Origin: Drosophila persimilis
Lineage: Eukaryota > Arthropoda > Insecta > Diptera > Drosophilidae
Reading direction: 5' to 3'
Assembly (NCBI RefSeq): GCF_003286085.1
Contig: NW_020825312.1
Span: 2,914,001-2,978,000 of the forward strand
DNA: 64,000 bases
Each line of letters opens with the position of its first letter. The stretch's first letter is position 1. The notes below the pieces were generated by a model, which saw only the letters and a list, made by a program, of their open reading frames with translations, did no database searches and was not told the DNA's origin. The translations under genes were made by a program, and so were the position numbers. This document shows, piece after piece, positions 1 through 10,639 of the stretch.

Positions 1-119
1 ATAGTCGTGAATATGTGTATATGTGGGGGAGAATACTGAGTGCGTTTTAAGGATTGATTGCGATTTATGTGGGATTATGGCTATCGCTGGGATGCTGCCT
101 GGCCTGCCTGCCTGCCTGC
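1..119 (-). other. 3' UTR of the 532-aa gene (partial)
   Basis: These bases lie downstream of the TAG stop on the minus strand. No AATAAA-type signal is present, so the 3' end probably lies beyond the window edge. A short CTGCC run sits right after the stop. Confidence 0.5.
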
Positions 120-1795
120 CTAGGGGCTTTCGGTATTGTTGATCTGGCTGTGCTCGAGAATGTCCGTGTTTTGCATCGGCTCCAGGTCCGTTTCAGATAT
201 GATCTCGGCCAGCCACTGCTCGATTTGCACCGGATGGAAGGAGTCCTCGTCCCCACTGTTTGCCTCTAGGATGATCTTCAAGTTCTCGAAGTTCTTGAGG
301 ACTAAGCGCCTCCCCGGCGCTATCTGTGACCCCGACACCGACTCTGTGGCCTGGCTTTGGCTCTGGGTGTTGGTGGTTGTGGTGGTGCTGCTGGATATGG
401 ACACGTCTTCTTGCCTCGACGGCTGCACTGTGTTGGAGTTGGCATCGCAGCTAGAATCGGCGGCTGCTGTCTGCACAGACGAGGTCGTTGTGGGTGCCTC
501 TGGCTCTGGCTCTGGCTCTGGCACATTGTTGTATGGGCGCCGCGGCTTCTCCTTCATGCTCTTCTTGATCTCGTTGAGCAGGCGATTGTAGAAGTCGCAG
601 GTGACGTCGTGAGTGTCTACCTCCTGAAAACGATACCCGTTCCTGGGGGTCGGTGTTGACTGGCCAGAGCTGGAGGCCTGCTGCTTTGGCGGCTCCTCCA
701 CCGTCTGTGCCGCCGGCCTAGCATTCTTCTTCGACTGCTTCTTCGACTGCGAACGGGAGCTCGCGTTGCTCGAATAGTTCGAGCTGGAGGCGGTGGTTGT
801 CGGAGTGGAATGCGACTGCGACTGCGATTGAGAGTGCGAGTGGGAGTGATCGGTGTTGCTGCTGGAGTCGGCAGACTTCACGATCGGTATCTCCGCACTG
901 ACGGCCTCCTCGGTGGCGCAGTTGATCGTCAGGCTGGCGATGTTGCGCAGGTTGATGGTGCCGTTGCAGTTGTTGATTGTGATTTTTGGTTTGAAGCGCT
1001 GCTTGCGGCCCTTGGGCTTGGTGGGGGGATCAGCCGATGGCAGCTCGAGGCAGCTGCTCTTCGACTTGGCCGTCTCTCGGCCCAGACTGGAGACAGCATC
1101 GGCTATTGACGACTCCAGCTCATCGTCCAGCTCTTCCAGATTGAGCGGCGGCACGGCCACAGGCACGTGGGAATCGCGCTTTATCTTTGCCTTGCGTATC
1201 AGTTCCTTGGCTTCCTGCAGCGTTATGTTGATAATGGAACGCTTGGCGTTCTCCTCGACGACACTCTTGTTCCCCGAGAAGTCCACCACAATGGCCTCGG
1301 GCTGCGCCTCGTCCTCCAGGTCATAGTAGGAGATCTTGCGGTCCTGCAGGTATTTGTACATCGTATCGTGGTCGTCCAGCGGCTCGATGTAGTCCTCACT
1401 GCGCAGTCCGGTGTTCCGATAATCCTGCAGCGCCAGCTGCATGTTGCTGTTGTCCAGCAGGAAGTGGCCAAAGCTGCGAATGGCTGCCAGCAGCTTCTCC
1501 TCCTCGTCCCCATCGCCAGTGATGAAGCGGACACCGCCCTGGTCCGCACTATCCGAGCTGTCCACAGGCGACGCCTTTAGCTGCATCTGCTGCTGCTGGG
1601 TGTTGGCGATGACCTCCAGCTGTCGCAGCAGCAGCTTCTCGCGCATATGCAGCGCCGCGCGAACCTCGTTAAACTTCTTTTGTACATTGCCTTTGACCTG
1701 AAAACCCGAATGGAAAAAGGGTGTGAAAAGGCTTTTCTTTTTCCCGCATCGCGTGAAAGGAACTCGTTACTCACCTCTTCCAGAATCTTGTCCAT
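120..1795 (-). CDS. Uncharacterised coiled-coil / Ser-rich protein, 532 aa, two exons
   Basis: The coding sequence joins 1775-1795 (ATG to GAG, 7 codons) to 120-1697, with an intron at 1698-1774 (GTGAGT donor, TTTTCAG acceptor). The start begins MDKILEEVKGN and has a good fly context (GCCATGG). The longest open frame alone would miss these first codons and start inside exon 2. Residues about 1-45 form an acidic/basic amphipathic helix ending in a Gln run, which suggests a coiled coil. Residues about 60-190 are acidic and globular-looking. A segment rich in Asn, Ile and Thr follows (ITINNCNGTINLRN). Then come Ser/His/Gln-rich low complexity, a helical patch (YNRLLNEIKKSMKEK), a PEPEPEPE run, and a conserved-looking acidic C-terminus (HPVQIEQWLAEIISETDLE). 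I see no signal peptide or membrane span. I do not recognise the family, so no function is claimed. The gene is intact and the TAG stop is at 120-122. Confidence 0.85.
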
Positions 1796-1898
1796 GGCGA
1801 CCACTCTTTCACGGCTAGGATTTCTCAGACACAGGGCATTTTCTCGCGAACTTTCCGTTTTCTTAAATTTTCTGCAAGTGTTTGATCGAAGATACATA

Positions 1899-1965
1899 AA
1901 CAGCTGGACTTATCGACCATCAGAAATATACCAAAATATACTGTCGCATTTGAAAAATATACCGT
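1899..1965 (-). promoter_or_regulatory. Housekeeping-type core promoter of the 532-aa gene
   Basis: Read on the minus strand, three copies of GTATATTT (1924-1931, 1934-1941, 1955-1962) match the Drosophila core-promoter motif 6 (KTYRGTATWTTT). A half DRE (GGTCGATAAG, about 1910-1919) and an E-box CAGCTG (1901-1906, motif-5-like) follow. This cluster lies about 105-170 bases upstream of the ATG and has no TATA box. The combination is typical of broad, constitutive fly promoters. The motifs are seen directly; promoter activity is inferred. Confidence 0.7.
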
Positions 1966-2063
1966 AAATATCCTGACAAATTCCAGTTATATTTTATTTA
2001 TATTTTATATATATTACTAGCTAGATAGATCTCTCAGCCTCAGAATTAGGCATCCAGAAAAAT

Positions 2064-2690
2064 TAGGCACCCACTTTAATATCCGAAACATATTTCATAA
2101 GTTTCACAAGTTGCGGGGCGGGAAGGCTGTTCTTTTAAATACGACCGCCTTGTTGCCGTCATATAAGGTACCTAAGGTGAGGTGAGGTTTGTATGGCATG
2201 CCGTTTATGTTGCTGGCTGCTTACCCTCGCTGTCCATACCTTTCCGTAGTACAGCCCAGAGGTTCGAGTTCGCTCAGCCGGTACTGTTAAGCAGCAGCTT
2301 CTAATGAACTGCTAAGTTTCAACATCTTCTATAGTTGTATGGAAATTTCTATACCCTGTATTCTTTGCCCAAACTGAAACTCAGAGATATTCTTAGAGGA
2401 CTGGTACTCGGTGTCGGATAAATATCAATGTTATTTTTCTCATGTAAGGAATATACATATTGATATTTTTAACAATATCAGAAATCTATCAGTGTTGTGG
2501 CAAAAAATGTACTCCATACCCTATGAATATTTCTGCCTTGGCGATTCCAGTCGCATGGTGAGTTGGCTAGGTTTCGCGTCAGCTGATCGAGTTCGAATGT
2601 TTCGCAACACAAGTATACAACAGATTATTCGAACTTCAATTTGGCGCCCATTTGTGGGGAAATGCATTCTTTGAATATGTTTCTAGGCCT
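2064..2690 (+). repeat. Left arm of the inverted repeat
   Basis: This stretch matches the reverse complement of 4041-4614 almost throughout, including the shared blocks GGTACCTAAGGTGAGG and GGCGATTCCAGTCGCATGG. It contains about 50 additional bases (near 2370-2430) that the other arm lacks. Open frames of 60-87 codons in the arms are shared by both copies and end near the core. They look incidental rather than coding. Confidence 0.85.
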
Positions 2691-2695
2691 GACTA

Positions 2696-3950
2696 TCAGT
2701 ATGCTCTGTTGGCTCTAGTTACGTAGTGAGCTCTGGCGGCTGACAAAATATCAATGGCGTGATCGATAATCACTTCGTAGGCCGCGTCGGCGTACTTTTC
2801 CAAAATAATCTCTTTGATATTATACAGCACCGATTCGATGGAAATAAGGAAGTTCAGCACCGAAGTTAGTTCCTCCACGTGGTTGTCCAAAAAGGTTCGT
2901 GTCAGTTGCATGACGAAATTGAAGACATCGGGGTGCCAGGCCCTCGGCCATGCCCGTGATCAAATCCTGGAAGCTCTTGGCATTCACAATGTGGTCAAAT
3001 AAAACTTGTCCGTAATCCTTCAGGACGAACACCATACCTCCGACGGAATCATTGGTTGGTCTCACCATCAGGTGGACGGCAGTGCACGCTCCCACCACAC
3101 AGTCCACCGGGGGGGCGTCAGAGCCCACACTCGCCTCAGAGCTGGCGGAGGCAGACGGGGCCAGGGCTTTGTCGGCTTCCCTTACTTCACTCTAGCTGCG
3201 AACCGCCAATCGACAGCGAGCATTGAAGGGGGTATTCGAGCACCTGCGTCTTGTACTTGTGCAACCTCACCTGTCCGTTGACCAGCCGGTAAATGCCTCG
3301 CTCTGGGGCCACCATCACTCCGGTGGGCAACTCGTTGGTGGCCACATACGAGGCCCAGTTCTGGTAGACGCGTCCGCTCTCATCTGCGAAGACCATGGAG
3401 CAGTTTGAGCTGGAGCTGTTGGGACTGCTGCTTTCGTGTGCCCACAAGGAAAATAATTACATTCTCCGATAGCCATGGAGGCGACTTACTGACACAACGA
3501 CGCGAGCGGACGACAGGGTGACAGGAAAAGGATTGGCAGTCCTCCGCGCGATTAACGTCCTCCTCGCCGGCGACAACCAATACGTAAATTATGGAGGAGA
3601 GCGACTGTCTATTTGTGTATTTGCCTGAAAATACTCGTGTGGCTACGTCTCTCAGGGAGTGGGCAAGTTTGGCGAGGGCTCATACGCTGCTTCCAGACGG
3701 CATTGGCGGCGATTAAGCGCTTCCGTGCGGTCTCGTATTCGAGACTTTCCCGTACTCTGGGCTTCTCTTCTTCGCCATTCGATGGCTCCACATAGCGTAT
3801 TACCTCGTGGAGCTTCCGCACTAAGATGTCTCCTTGGTCCTCGGACAAGCTGGGGATGGTGTCATCATAGCTGGTGCCCTAAGCAACCCGAGCAGTACTC
3901 ACAGGTCCCAGAAGTTCTCCGCGGCATGATCGGCAAAGTTCTGCTGAACC
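2696..3950 (-). pseudogene. Broken intron-containing host gene copy inside the foldback element
   Basis: On the minus strand several frames in succession give protein-like sequence. The order is FADHAAENFWD (about 3940-3905), SEDQGDILVRKLHEVIRYVE (about 3850), MVVAGEEDVNRAEDCQSF (about 3580), ADESGRVYQNWASYVATNE (about 3390), GGMVFVLKDYGQVLFDHI (about 3040) and VEELTSVLNFLISIES (about 2880), with a stop near 2696. A GTGAGT donor lies at 3902-3897. A probable intact intron lies at about 3428-3489, so this was copied as DNA, not from mRNA. The frame changes near 2930, and a stop near 3190 also interrupts it, so it appears dead. I do not recognise the family with confidence. A faint resemblance to arthropod DUF4781-type proteins is from memory only. 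Confidence 0.6.
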
Positions 3951-4040
3951 TAATGTAAAAACCGGCAAAGAGAGCAAGCTTTGATAGTTTTATAGCAGCC
4001 AGCATTTAATATTCATATACATTCCACTCTATGTTATGTC

Positions 4041-4614
4041 CAGCCTAGAAGCATATTCAAAAAATGCATTTCCCCACAAATGGGCGCCACATTGCCCTTC
4101 GAATAAACTGTTGTATACTTTTGTTGCGGAACATTCGAACTCGATCAGCTGACGCGAAACCTAGCCAACTCACCATGCGACTGGAATCGCCAAGGCAGAA
4201 ATATTCATAGGGTATGGAGTACATTTTTTGCCACAACACTAATAGTTTTTTGATATTGTTAAAAATATCAATATGTATATTCCTTATATGAGAAAAATAT
4301 ATTAAAGAATGTAAAGAATACAGGGTATAGAAATTTCCATAAACTACAGAAGAGGTTTAAACTTAGCAGTTCATTAGCAGCTGCTGCTTAACAGTACCGG
4401 CTGAGCGAACTCGAACCTCTGGGCTGTGCTACGGAAAGGTATGGACAGCGAGGGTAAGCACCCAGCAACATAAACGGCATGCCATACAAACCTCACCTCA
4501 CCTTAGGTACCTTATGTGACGGAAACAAGGCGGTCGTATTTAAAACAACAGCCTTCCCGCCCCGAAACTTGTGAACGTGAATGAAACATGTTTCGGACAG
4601 TAAAGTGGGTGCCT
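4041..4614 (-). repeat. Right arm of the inverted repeat
   Basis: This is the reverse-complement partner of the left arm. Its outer end is only a few bases from the region taken here as the app 5' leader, so the element may lie in or next to the app promoter region. Confidence 0.85.
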
Positions 4615-4619
4615 ATTTG

Positions 4620-6421
4620 GGTTTGGGGGGCCAGCGTGCGATTGGATTGTTTGGGGGCATTTGTTTTGCCGTCGTCGTCGTGAACTGTGTGTTGTGGAGG
4701 TGCGGACGAATTTCTATGGTTCCGTGATTCTGTTTTCCGCTAAGGTTCGAACAGACGGAATATTGAACATTTTGGAAAGGTAGTTAACTATAGGGACGAG
4801 ACAATAGTGATCAAAATTAATTCGAGCGTTTAGAAAATTTAGTATTTCCACGTAGTCAGCTGCAGTTTCCGTCTCGCCGCGTTGCCGCCTTTGACCCGCG
4901 TCAAGTGCTTGATTCTCGTGATTTTGTAATTGTTTTTGAACGCGGCTCTTGCATTTGCATATTTTTTTTAATGTTTTTGTTTTTGTTTGTGTCTTTTGTG
5001 TTTTGTGAAAAGGGGAAAGAAATGTCGCGTGTCAGAATGAGAGAAAAATGTTTAAATAACAATCGCTGTCGCCGTCGTCGTCGTCGCCGCCGCCGCCGCC
5101 ACAGCAGCAGTTTGTTGTTGCTGGCTCACTCTGGCCAACTAATTTGAACTGCCTACGTGTGTGTGTGTGTGCGAGACTGAGTGTTGGTGTGAGAGTGTTG
5201 TGACTTCTGCTTTTGTGTGTGTGTTTGAACGACTGGCTTTGCCAGCGTGTTTTTGCTTTGCTGGAACAAGAATTGTTCAAATGGAAAGATGCAACTCTCT
5301 CAGATTTTGGTTTTGTTCCAAAAGACAAACAAAATACATCGCCAAAGACTCGGAGAGAGAATAGGCTAAGCAAAGCAACAAACAGTAACAGAGAAGCAAC
5401 AAAGCAAAGGCACACACACACAAGAGAGCCAGAGCGAGAGAGGGCGAACTGTGTCAATGCGGCAGCGGCAGCGGCGGCGGCGGCAGAGGCACCAGCGGCT
5501 ACAGCGGCAGCGACAATGACGCCAAAAAACTTAAAAATATCCCAAAGACTACCGTCAATAATGCAATGTTTCTGTGGTTTTCTAAAATTAATTTCTTCAA
5601 CTATTTTTAATTGGATTTGAACTGTCCCCGTCGTCTCCGTCCCGTCCCACATGGCAGCGCCGCTGCCTGTCTGTCTGTCTGACTGACTTTGCTTTTTGTC
5701 TTTGCATGAGTGTGCGAGTGCTGCGGGACTGTGTGTTTGCCTCTGCCCTCTGTGACTTTGCGGCGGCGTGTCGTGACTGGATTCCATTGAATGTACATGT
5801 GCTCGCACACTCACACACGCACACACACACACACTCAGGCACGTAGATGATGATTTGCTTATAAAAAAACTTACAGTTAGACGATGCTTTTCGCTTTCTG
5901 GATTGCGTTTGTTTTTGTGCTGTGTCTCTTATTTTGTTTTCCGGTTTTATCGCCGGGAAACCTGTTTCTTGGCCAAAGATTTGCTCAGTAGTCTGGCTTT
6001 TAAATTTAACAAATTACCTCATTTTACACCTGAAACTCCCCATTTATCCATTTAAGTGCTCCGACTAACGCACACTAATTAAAAGCTAGCGATTACGCCT
6101 CCTCTGTTTCGGGGATCTTCCAAGAAATGGAAGCCCCTATGTACCTAGGTGCTAGGGAACCCGCCCCGTTCTATACGACAAAAAGTCCAGTCTGGTACTC
6201 ATAATGCCTTTTGGTTCTTGTTTTTTTTTTTTTGCAGTTTTAAGAAATAACCAAGAAAACGAAACAAAAGAACACATTGCAAATAAAACAAAAAAAAAAA
6301 ACCATTAAACTAACAGTGTGCGCCGCTGAATTTTACATCATCGACAAATAGTGTTCCGACGTTCCGAATGCTGCCGAACAACAACTAACTGTTATTTCGA
6401 TCAACAACAAAACAAACAACG
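4620..6421 (+). other. app: Probable 5' leader exon region of app (noncoding)
   Basis: This stretch has no long credible open frame and is rich in CAA, GTT, GCC and TG/AC repeats, as fly developmental-gene leaders often are. It ends at a strong donor, AACG|GTAAGTAG, with the last exon base at 6421. A consensus acceptor (a long T run, then GCAG, last base 6236) could instead make 6237-6421 a separate small exon. No clear TATA/Inr pair was found, so the transcription start is not placed. Its link to the coding exons 47 kb downstream is inferred from strand, position and the absence of another plus-strand gene. A cDNA or RNA-seq junction from 6421 to 53367 would settle it. Confidence 0.45.
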
Positions 6422-9230
6422 GTAAGTAGCATCCGAACACGATGTCGCTTTTGTCGATCGCAGTAGCCTTCCCATGACCCTGGCCTGCCCTCGATCTCTT
6501 TGCGCAACGCCCTCCGCCGTCACCTCTGTGTGCGTGCGTGTGTGTGTCTATTGAGAGTTATGCAAAAGCAATGTAAAAACTCTGTGTCTACAGTGGGGAG
6601 AATAAGTCTAGGCATCTTAAATATATACATATGTATTTTAGGGGAAAACTAACACAAACTTCCAACTTTAAAAACTTGTCGCAACTAAATCGTTTATTTG
6701 TCGCTTACTGATATTTTAATCTGTTAATGGAATTCTTGAAACAAAATTCAATAACCGACTCCGTCGTTGTGTATCTGCAATAATATTTATCGTCCAAATA
6801 AATAAATACATTGTGCCCGAGCCTCGAACTATAAAGAGTATATCTATCATGTAAACAATCGGGGTAGTGTAGTTTTATTTTCTCCTCTTTCGACAAATAT
6901 GTTATGACATATCGTTTACATGGAAATGGGCGAACATCCCCATACAAAAAAATGGATGCAAACAACAAAATGAATCAAATATGAGTGGGGGATGGTGGAT
7001 GGGGCGGGGAAGCTTTCGGGGGATGCACTATTTTGACTCATTTAGTCAACAGTTCAACACAGAACATTTTTTAAATATTTTTAGCTATCTGTCACTTTGT
7101 AGCTGCACGACTGATAACACACTCCACCACCCCCTCCCCCCCTCCACATTCCACTTGAATTACACGACACTTGTTATGGCTTATAGCTGGAGCAGCTATC
7201 AAAGCTATCGAATTGCAATTTCTTCGATTCTTCGATTCGTGGTCTTTGTGTTTTTATTCCACATAAGCCCTGACATGCGAGAGACATCTGCATTCCGCTC
7301 CTGAATCGCTCTCTAACGGTATTTCCTCACATTCATCGTCTCTTGATTGCTTCACGTTCAAAGGTCAAATCCTCTCGTCAATTCAGTTGCAACATTTGTG
7401 GCTGATAAAAATATGAATTGATGTACATTTTCCGTCGCCAGTGAATGCAATTTTCCCATCACGGACAGTGGGAAAGTGAATGGGAATACTTTTCCTTTTG
7501 TTCCCCCTGTGTGTGTTTTTTTTTTTTATTTTTTTATTGCCAAGCCATCATCAATGCAGTCGTTGCATTGAATTGAGTGGCAATTATTATATTAACTGTA
7601 ATTGCAAATTGAAATAATTGCAATGCAATTAATCAGAAACCGAATCGACTGCAAACTGAAATCAAAACGCTTTAACAACTGCAGATTTGATTGGATTTTC
7701 GGTTTGTTCTGTGCTCTGTGCTCTGTGCTCTGTGGACGTCGGACGAGAGTCGGATGTCGAGTGTCGAAAGGGGGTGGGGGCGGGGGGTGGTGGTGCATGC
7801 ATCCAGCCGAAAACCGGGACCAATCGCAGTGCAACGTTCATGCCGATAGAGATATAAATTGATTACTCGGCTTTAATTAGTTTCAATTTGCACAAACTCC
7901 ATCGACGGGCCTCCTCTCCGGTGCTGTGTGTGTGTGCTGGTGTGTGTGTGTGGGGTTTTCCCCAATTTATTTTCAGTTTGGCAATCAAACCTCCGTCTGA
8001 ATGCACATTGTGCAGTATTTTGTTTCAAATAAATAGCAATTTCCTTGAATGTCTGCAAAATAAATTACAAATATTCCATGGAAAACCCAAAGCCCACACA
8101 CACACAAATTTTGATTCCAATTCCAAACAAAGAAGGAACGCTGGCCGCCCAAAGACGAATCTCTCGACCACGCGATACTCAGTGGAGGGCTTTTCCACGG
8201 GCTTCAAACGGAGCTGCCGTGATGCCCTCCTGCCGTCGTGGCTGTCCTTTCCAGGGGGCTACAGGGTATCGGCATCGAGAGAATAATAATTTGCAAAAAC
8301 TTTGGGGCATTGTGGACAGACCACTCTCTGGCTGTGGTATCTCTAATCCGCAGTGAAAAGTGTCTGTTTGTCTGAACGGAATGTTGGCCAATTGCAGGAC
8401 CTTTTGACTTGTGGCCAAAACCCATGGCCTCCTGATACATATTGTGGCAGCATTCATTCATGAGAGATGCGATGCGCAAACACACATACGTAGGCTTTAC
8501 GAGCATTACGAGCATTACGAGCATCTCGTAGCCTCGATTCGGGGCTTTTATCTGCTGCAATTAAAGTTAATCACTTGTCCGCAATTAGCATGGCAGCTGC
8601 GATAAGTCCGTGTCGTGCGTGTATTAGCCATTAGTCTCCCCCCCCCCCCCCCCCCCTCGCCGCCATTCACATCCCCGCCGATTGCCATTCTCAGCCGGAA
8701 CATAAAAATCAAATCAAATTACATTACTAATACGCCGCGTGGTCTGCCACTAGGCCAGCCAACGGACAGACGGAAGCATTTGAATTTATTCCGCAAATTT
8801 ATGCTGGGTAGAACTCCGGCTTCTGGCTACGACCCGTGCCCGTGCCCGTCAAGTCCCTGTTTGTTTGTTTGTTACCTTCGTGCGGAGCAGGAAGGATCCT
8901 GGCGTGGATTGGTGACTCATGGAAAAGTCCCCCGCGGTTCCGAGGACGACGGCTGGCCGGGTCGTTTTGGCTGGCTTTTACTGCCTGAATCATGCATTTT
9001 TTACAATTCCTCGTCTTTTTATTGGCCGCCTTTTTGCCCGGGACACGATTGAGCCTTTGGTTGGGGCGCGGATTTGTTTTTATTAGCCAGGTCTCGGGCG
9101 GGCGTTTGCAAACAGCTTTAGCACAGATCATAATATCATATATTCGAATGTTTTTACAGCACTGAGGGGACAGGCAACACATATTATGGGCCCGCGACTT
9201 TTTTCAGGACTCTAAGGCTGGCCCCATCCC
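6422..9230. other. Intronic sequence, mixed composition
   Basis: This stretch holds the unassigned open frame at 6705-6968, C-rich patches near 7128-7146, a T-rich run at 7517-7540, a G-rich patch near 7770-7793, and a poly-C run at 8638-8656. A short GAGCATTAC triplication lies near 8499-8525. No exon or RNA gene is recognisable. Confidence 0.5.
6705..6968 (-). other. Unassigned 87-codon open frame
   Basis: This frame encodes a Tyr/Cys-rich, non-repetitive peptide with segments such as LDDKYYCRYTTTESV and KEEKIKLHYPDCLHDRY. Unlike most open frames in the window it is not made of simple repeats and lies in AT-rich DNA. No Kozak context, promoter or splice sites tie it to a transcript. The YYCRY spacing faintly recalls FLYWCH-type zinc fingers, but the full motif is not there. 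It could be chance, a small gene or a fragment of one. Confidence 0.2.
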
Positions 9231-9499
9231 CAAATTCCGCTCGATTTGAACAAGTTGTAAAACTTCATTTTTATTCTCTGCAATTTTCCAGCAATTTTTT
9301 TTGTTTTCCCATTTAAATACGAATAATTATGGCAACAATAAAAGTTGCGAAATTAAATGTTTACCCACGCAATATGCAGCTATTTTTATGCCACTTTGTA
9401 TATCGTTATCTGAAAAATACACAAGCGCAGAATTCCCCATGGGATCTTATCAACTTATTTGATAATTTATTTTATTTTATTTTATGCATTTTATTTATC

Positions 9500-9910
9500 A
9501 TTTGTGACTAATGCAAAAATAAGAAATGTTTCCATTTCCAAGATTTTTCAATTATATTTATTGAATTTAAAATCTTAAAATAATATCGTAAAATAGCTTC
9601 CAATTTAAAGGATAAAACTGTTTTAATATTTTAATCCAATATCATGCGAAAATTATACATTTTTCATAATAATGGAAAAATTTTCAATTATTTTTATTTA
9701 TTTTATATTTTCTTATTTATTTATTTATTATTTCCCAATTCCCAATTTAAATATTAAAACTGATTTAATATTTTAATCCAATATCAGGCGAAAATTATAC
9801 ACTGTTTCATTTGGAATAATTTTCAATAACTTTTATTTATTTCATATTTATTTATTTATTTATTATTTCCCAATTTTTTATGCAAAATACATATAAATGT
9901 TTCCATTTGG
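9500..9910. repeat. AT-rich imperfect tandem duplication, period about 141
   Basis: The block starting near 9612 (AAAACTG, then TTTTAATCCAATATC and GCGAAAATTATACA) recurs about 141 bases later, near 9753. The flanks share ATGTTTCCATTT (near 9525 and 9898). TTTA/ATTT runs link the units. Nothing in it looks coding. Confidence 0.7.
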
Positions 9911-10122
9911 AAAGCTCGTTGAAAAAATATTCCATTGTGGATGCAGGAAGAGGCTGTGGGGGTCCCAGGCGCAGAGCAGTTGGGCGTGGAACTGGGATCT
10001 GGGCAGATGGGGCTCTAGTGGGGAGACCCAAGAAACCATCGTCGAACAGCTCGACGCACAATCCACAGACCACAAAATCCAAGAAGAATTCGATAAAAGA
10101 GTACGAAACATTCTTCGTGTGT

Positions 10123-10154
<32 letters not shown>

Positions 10155-10594
10155 AGAATGAAGATAAGCAGAAATAATTCTCAATTAGATTCCCATTTCG
10201 GTTTCTCTCCCTCTCTCTCTCCCCCTCTTACACCCCGCGGCTGCCCGCTTGCAAGATTTCAAGATTACAAATTGTGTGTGTTTTATTCCGGTTCACCTTC
10301 GGGGCGGGAGTGGCAGAGAGAGTGGGGAGGGGGGATGCCCCATCATTCCGAGATCTGTGGCCCCACCTCCTCCCCCTCTTCTGGCCAGAGACCCGATTGA
10401 TGTCTGCCAATTCGCTTCAGAAAAAACAAAAAAAAACCCAAAAAAATATGGGGTACGAGTTTTCAATGCAGTGCATTTTTTCGTGCAATCCCATACTAAT
10501 GCGCCATGATTTATTAAAAAATCGGCCACTCGCACTGGCTCGTACTCGTCCTGGTCCTGGTCCTCGTCCTCGTCCTCGTACTGCTCCATGGCGT

Positions 10595-10605
10595 GCACAC
10601 ACACA

Positions 10606-10638
<33 letters not shown>
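10595..10638. repeat. CA repeat joined to a 32-G homopolymer
   Basis: A run of CA dinucleotides passes directly into 32 uninterrupted G residues (10607-10638). The tract could form a G-quadruplex. It is also prone to sequencing and assembly error, so its length is uncertain. Confidence 0.9.

Positions 10639-10639
<1 letters not shown>

Larger units (their letters stand above)
2064..4614. mobile_element. Foldback / long terminal inverted repeat element carrying a gene copy
   Basis: Two arms in opposite orientation (2064-2690 and 4041-4614) begin and end with the same sequence (TAGGCACCCACTTTA on the left, its reverse complement on the right). They enclose a unique core of about 1.35 kb. The arms differ by scattered substitutions plus one extra stretch of about 50 bases in the left arm near 2370-2430. 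No transposase, integrase or polymerase is visible in the arms or core, and no clear target-site duplication flanks it. It may be a non-autonomous DNA element of foldback type, or an inverted segmental duplication made from two copies of a dispersed repeat. It lies between two divergently transcribed genes. Confidence 0.75.

Noticed and set aside
2270-2300. GGTTCGAGTTC resembling a tRNA T-loop
   Set aside because: It lies within the inverted-repeat arms, and no acceptor, D or anticodon stems can be folded around it.
2064-4614. Paired repeats read as long terminal repeats of a retroelement
   Set aside because: The two copies are inverted, not direct, and the core has no reverse transcriptase, integrase or gag-like sequence.
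5032-5832. 266-codon minus-strand frame opposite the app leader
   Set aside because: Composed of CA/TG and GCC/GTC repeats (Thr-His, Ala, Gly, Asp runs). No splice or promoter evidence supports it, and it lies in what looks like plus-strand leader.
5855-5890. TATAAAAA near 5860 as the app TATA box
   Set aside because: No initiator lies about 30 bases downstream, and the surrounding sequence continues the leader-like composition.
6705-6968. FLYWCH zinc finger call for the 87-codon frame
   Set aside because: Only a YYC spacing is suggestive. The downstream Cys/His ligands of the domain are not in place.
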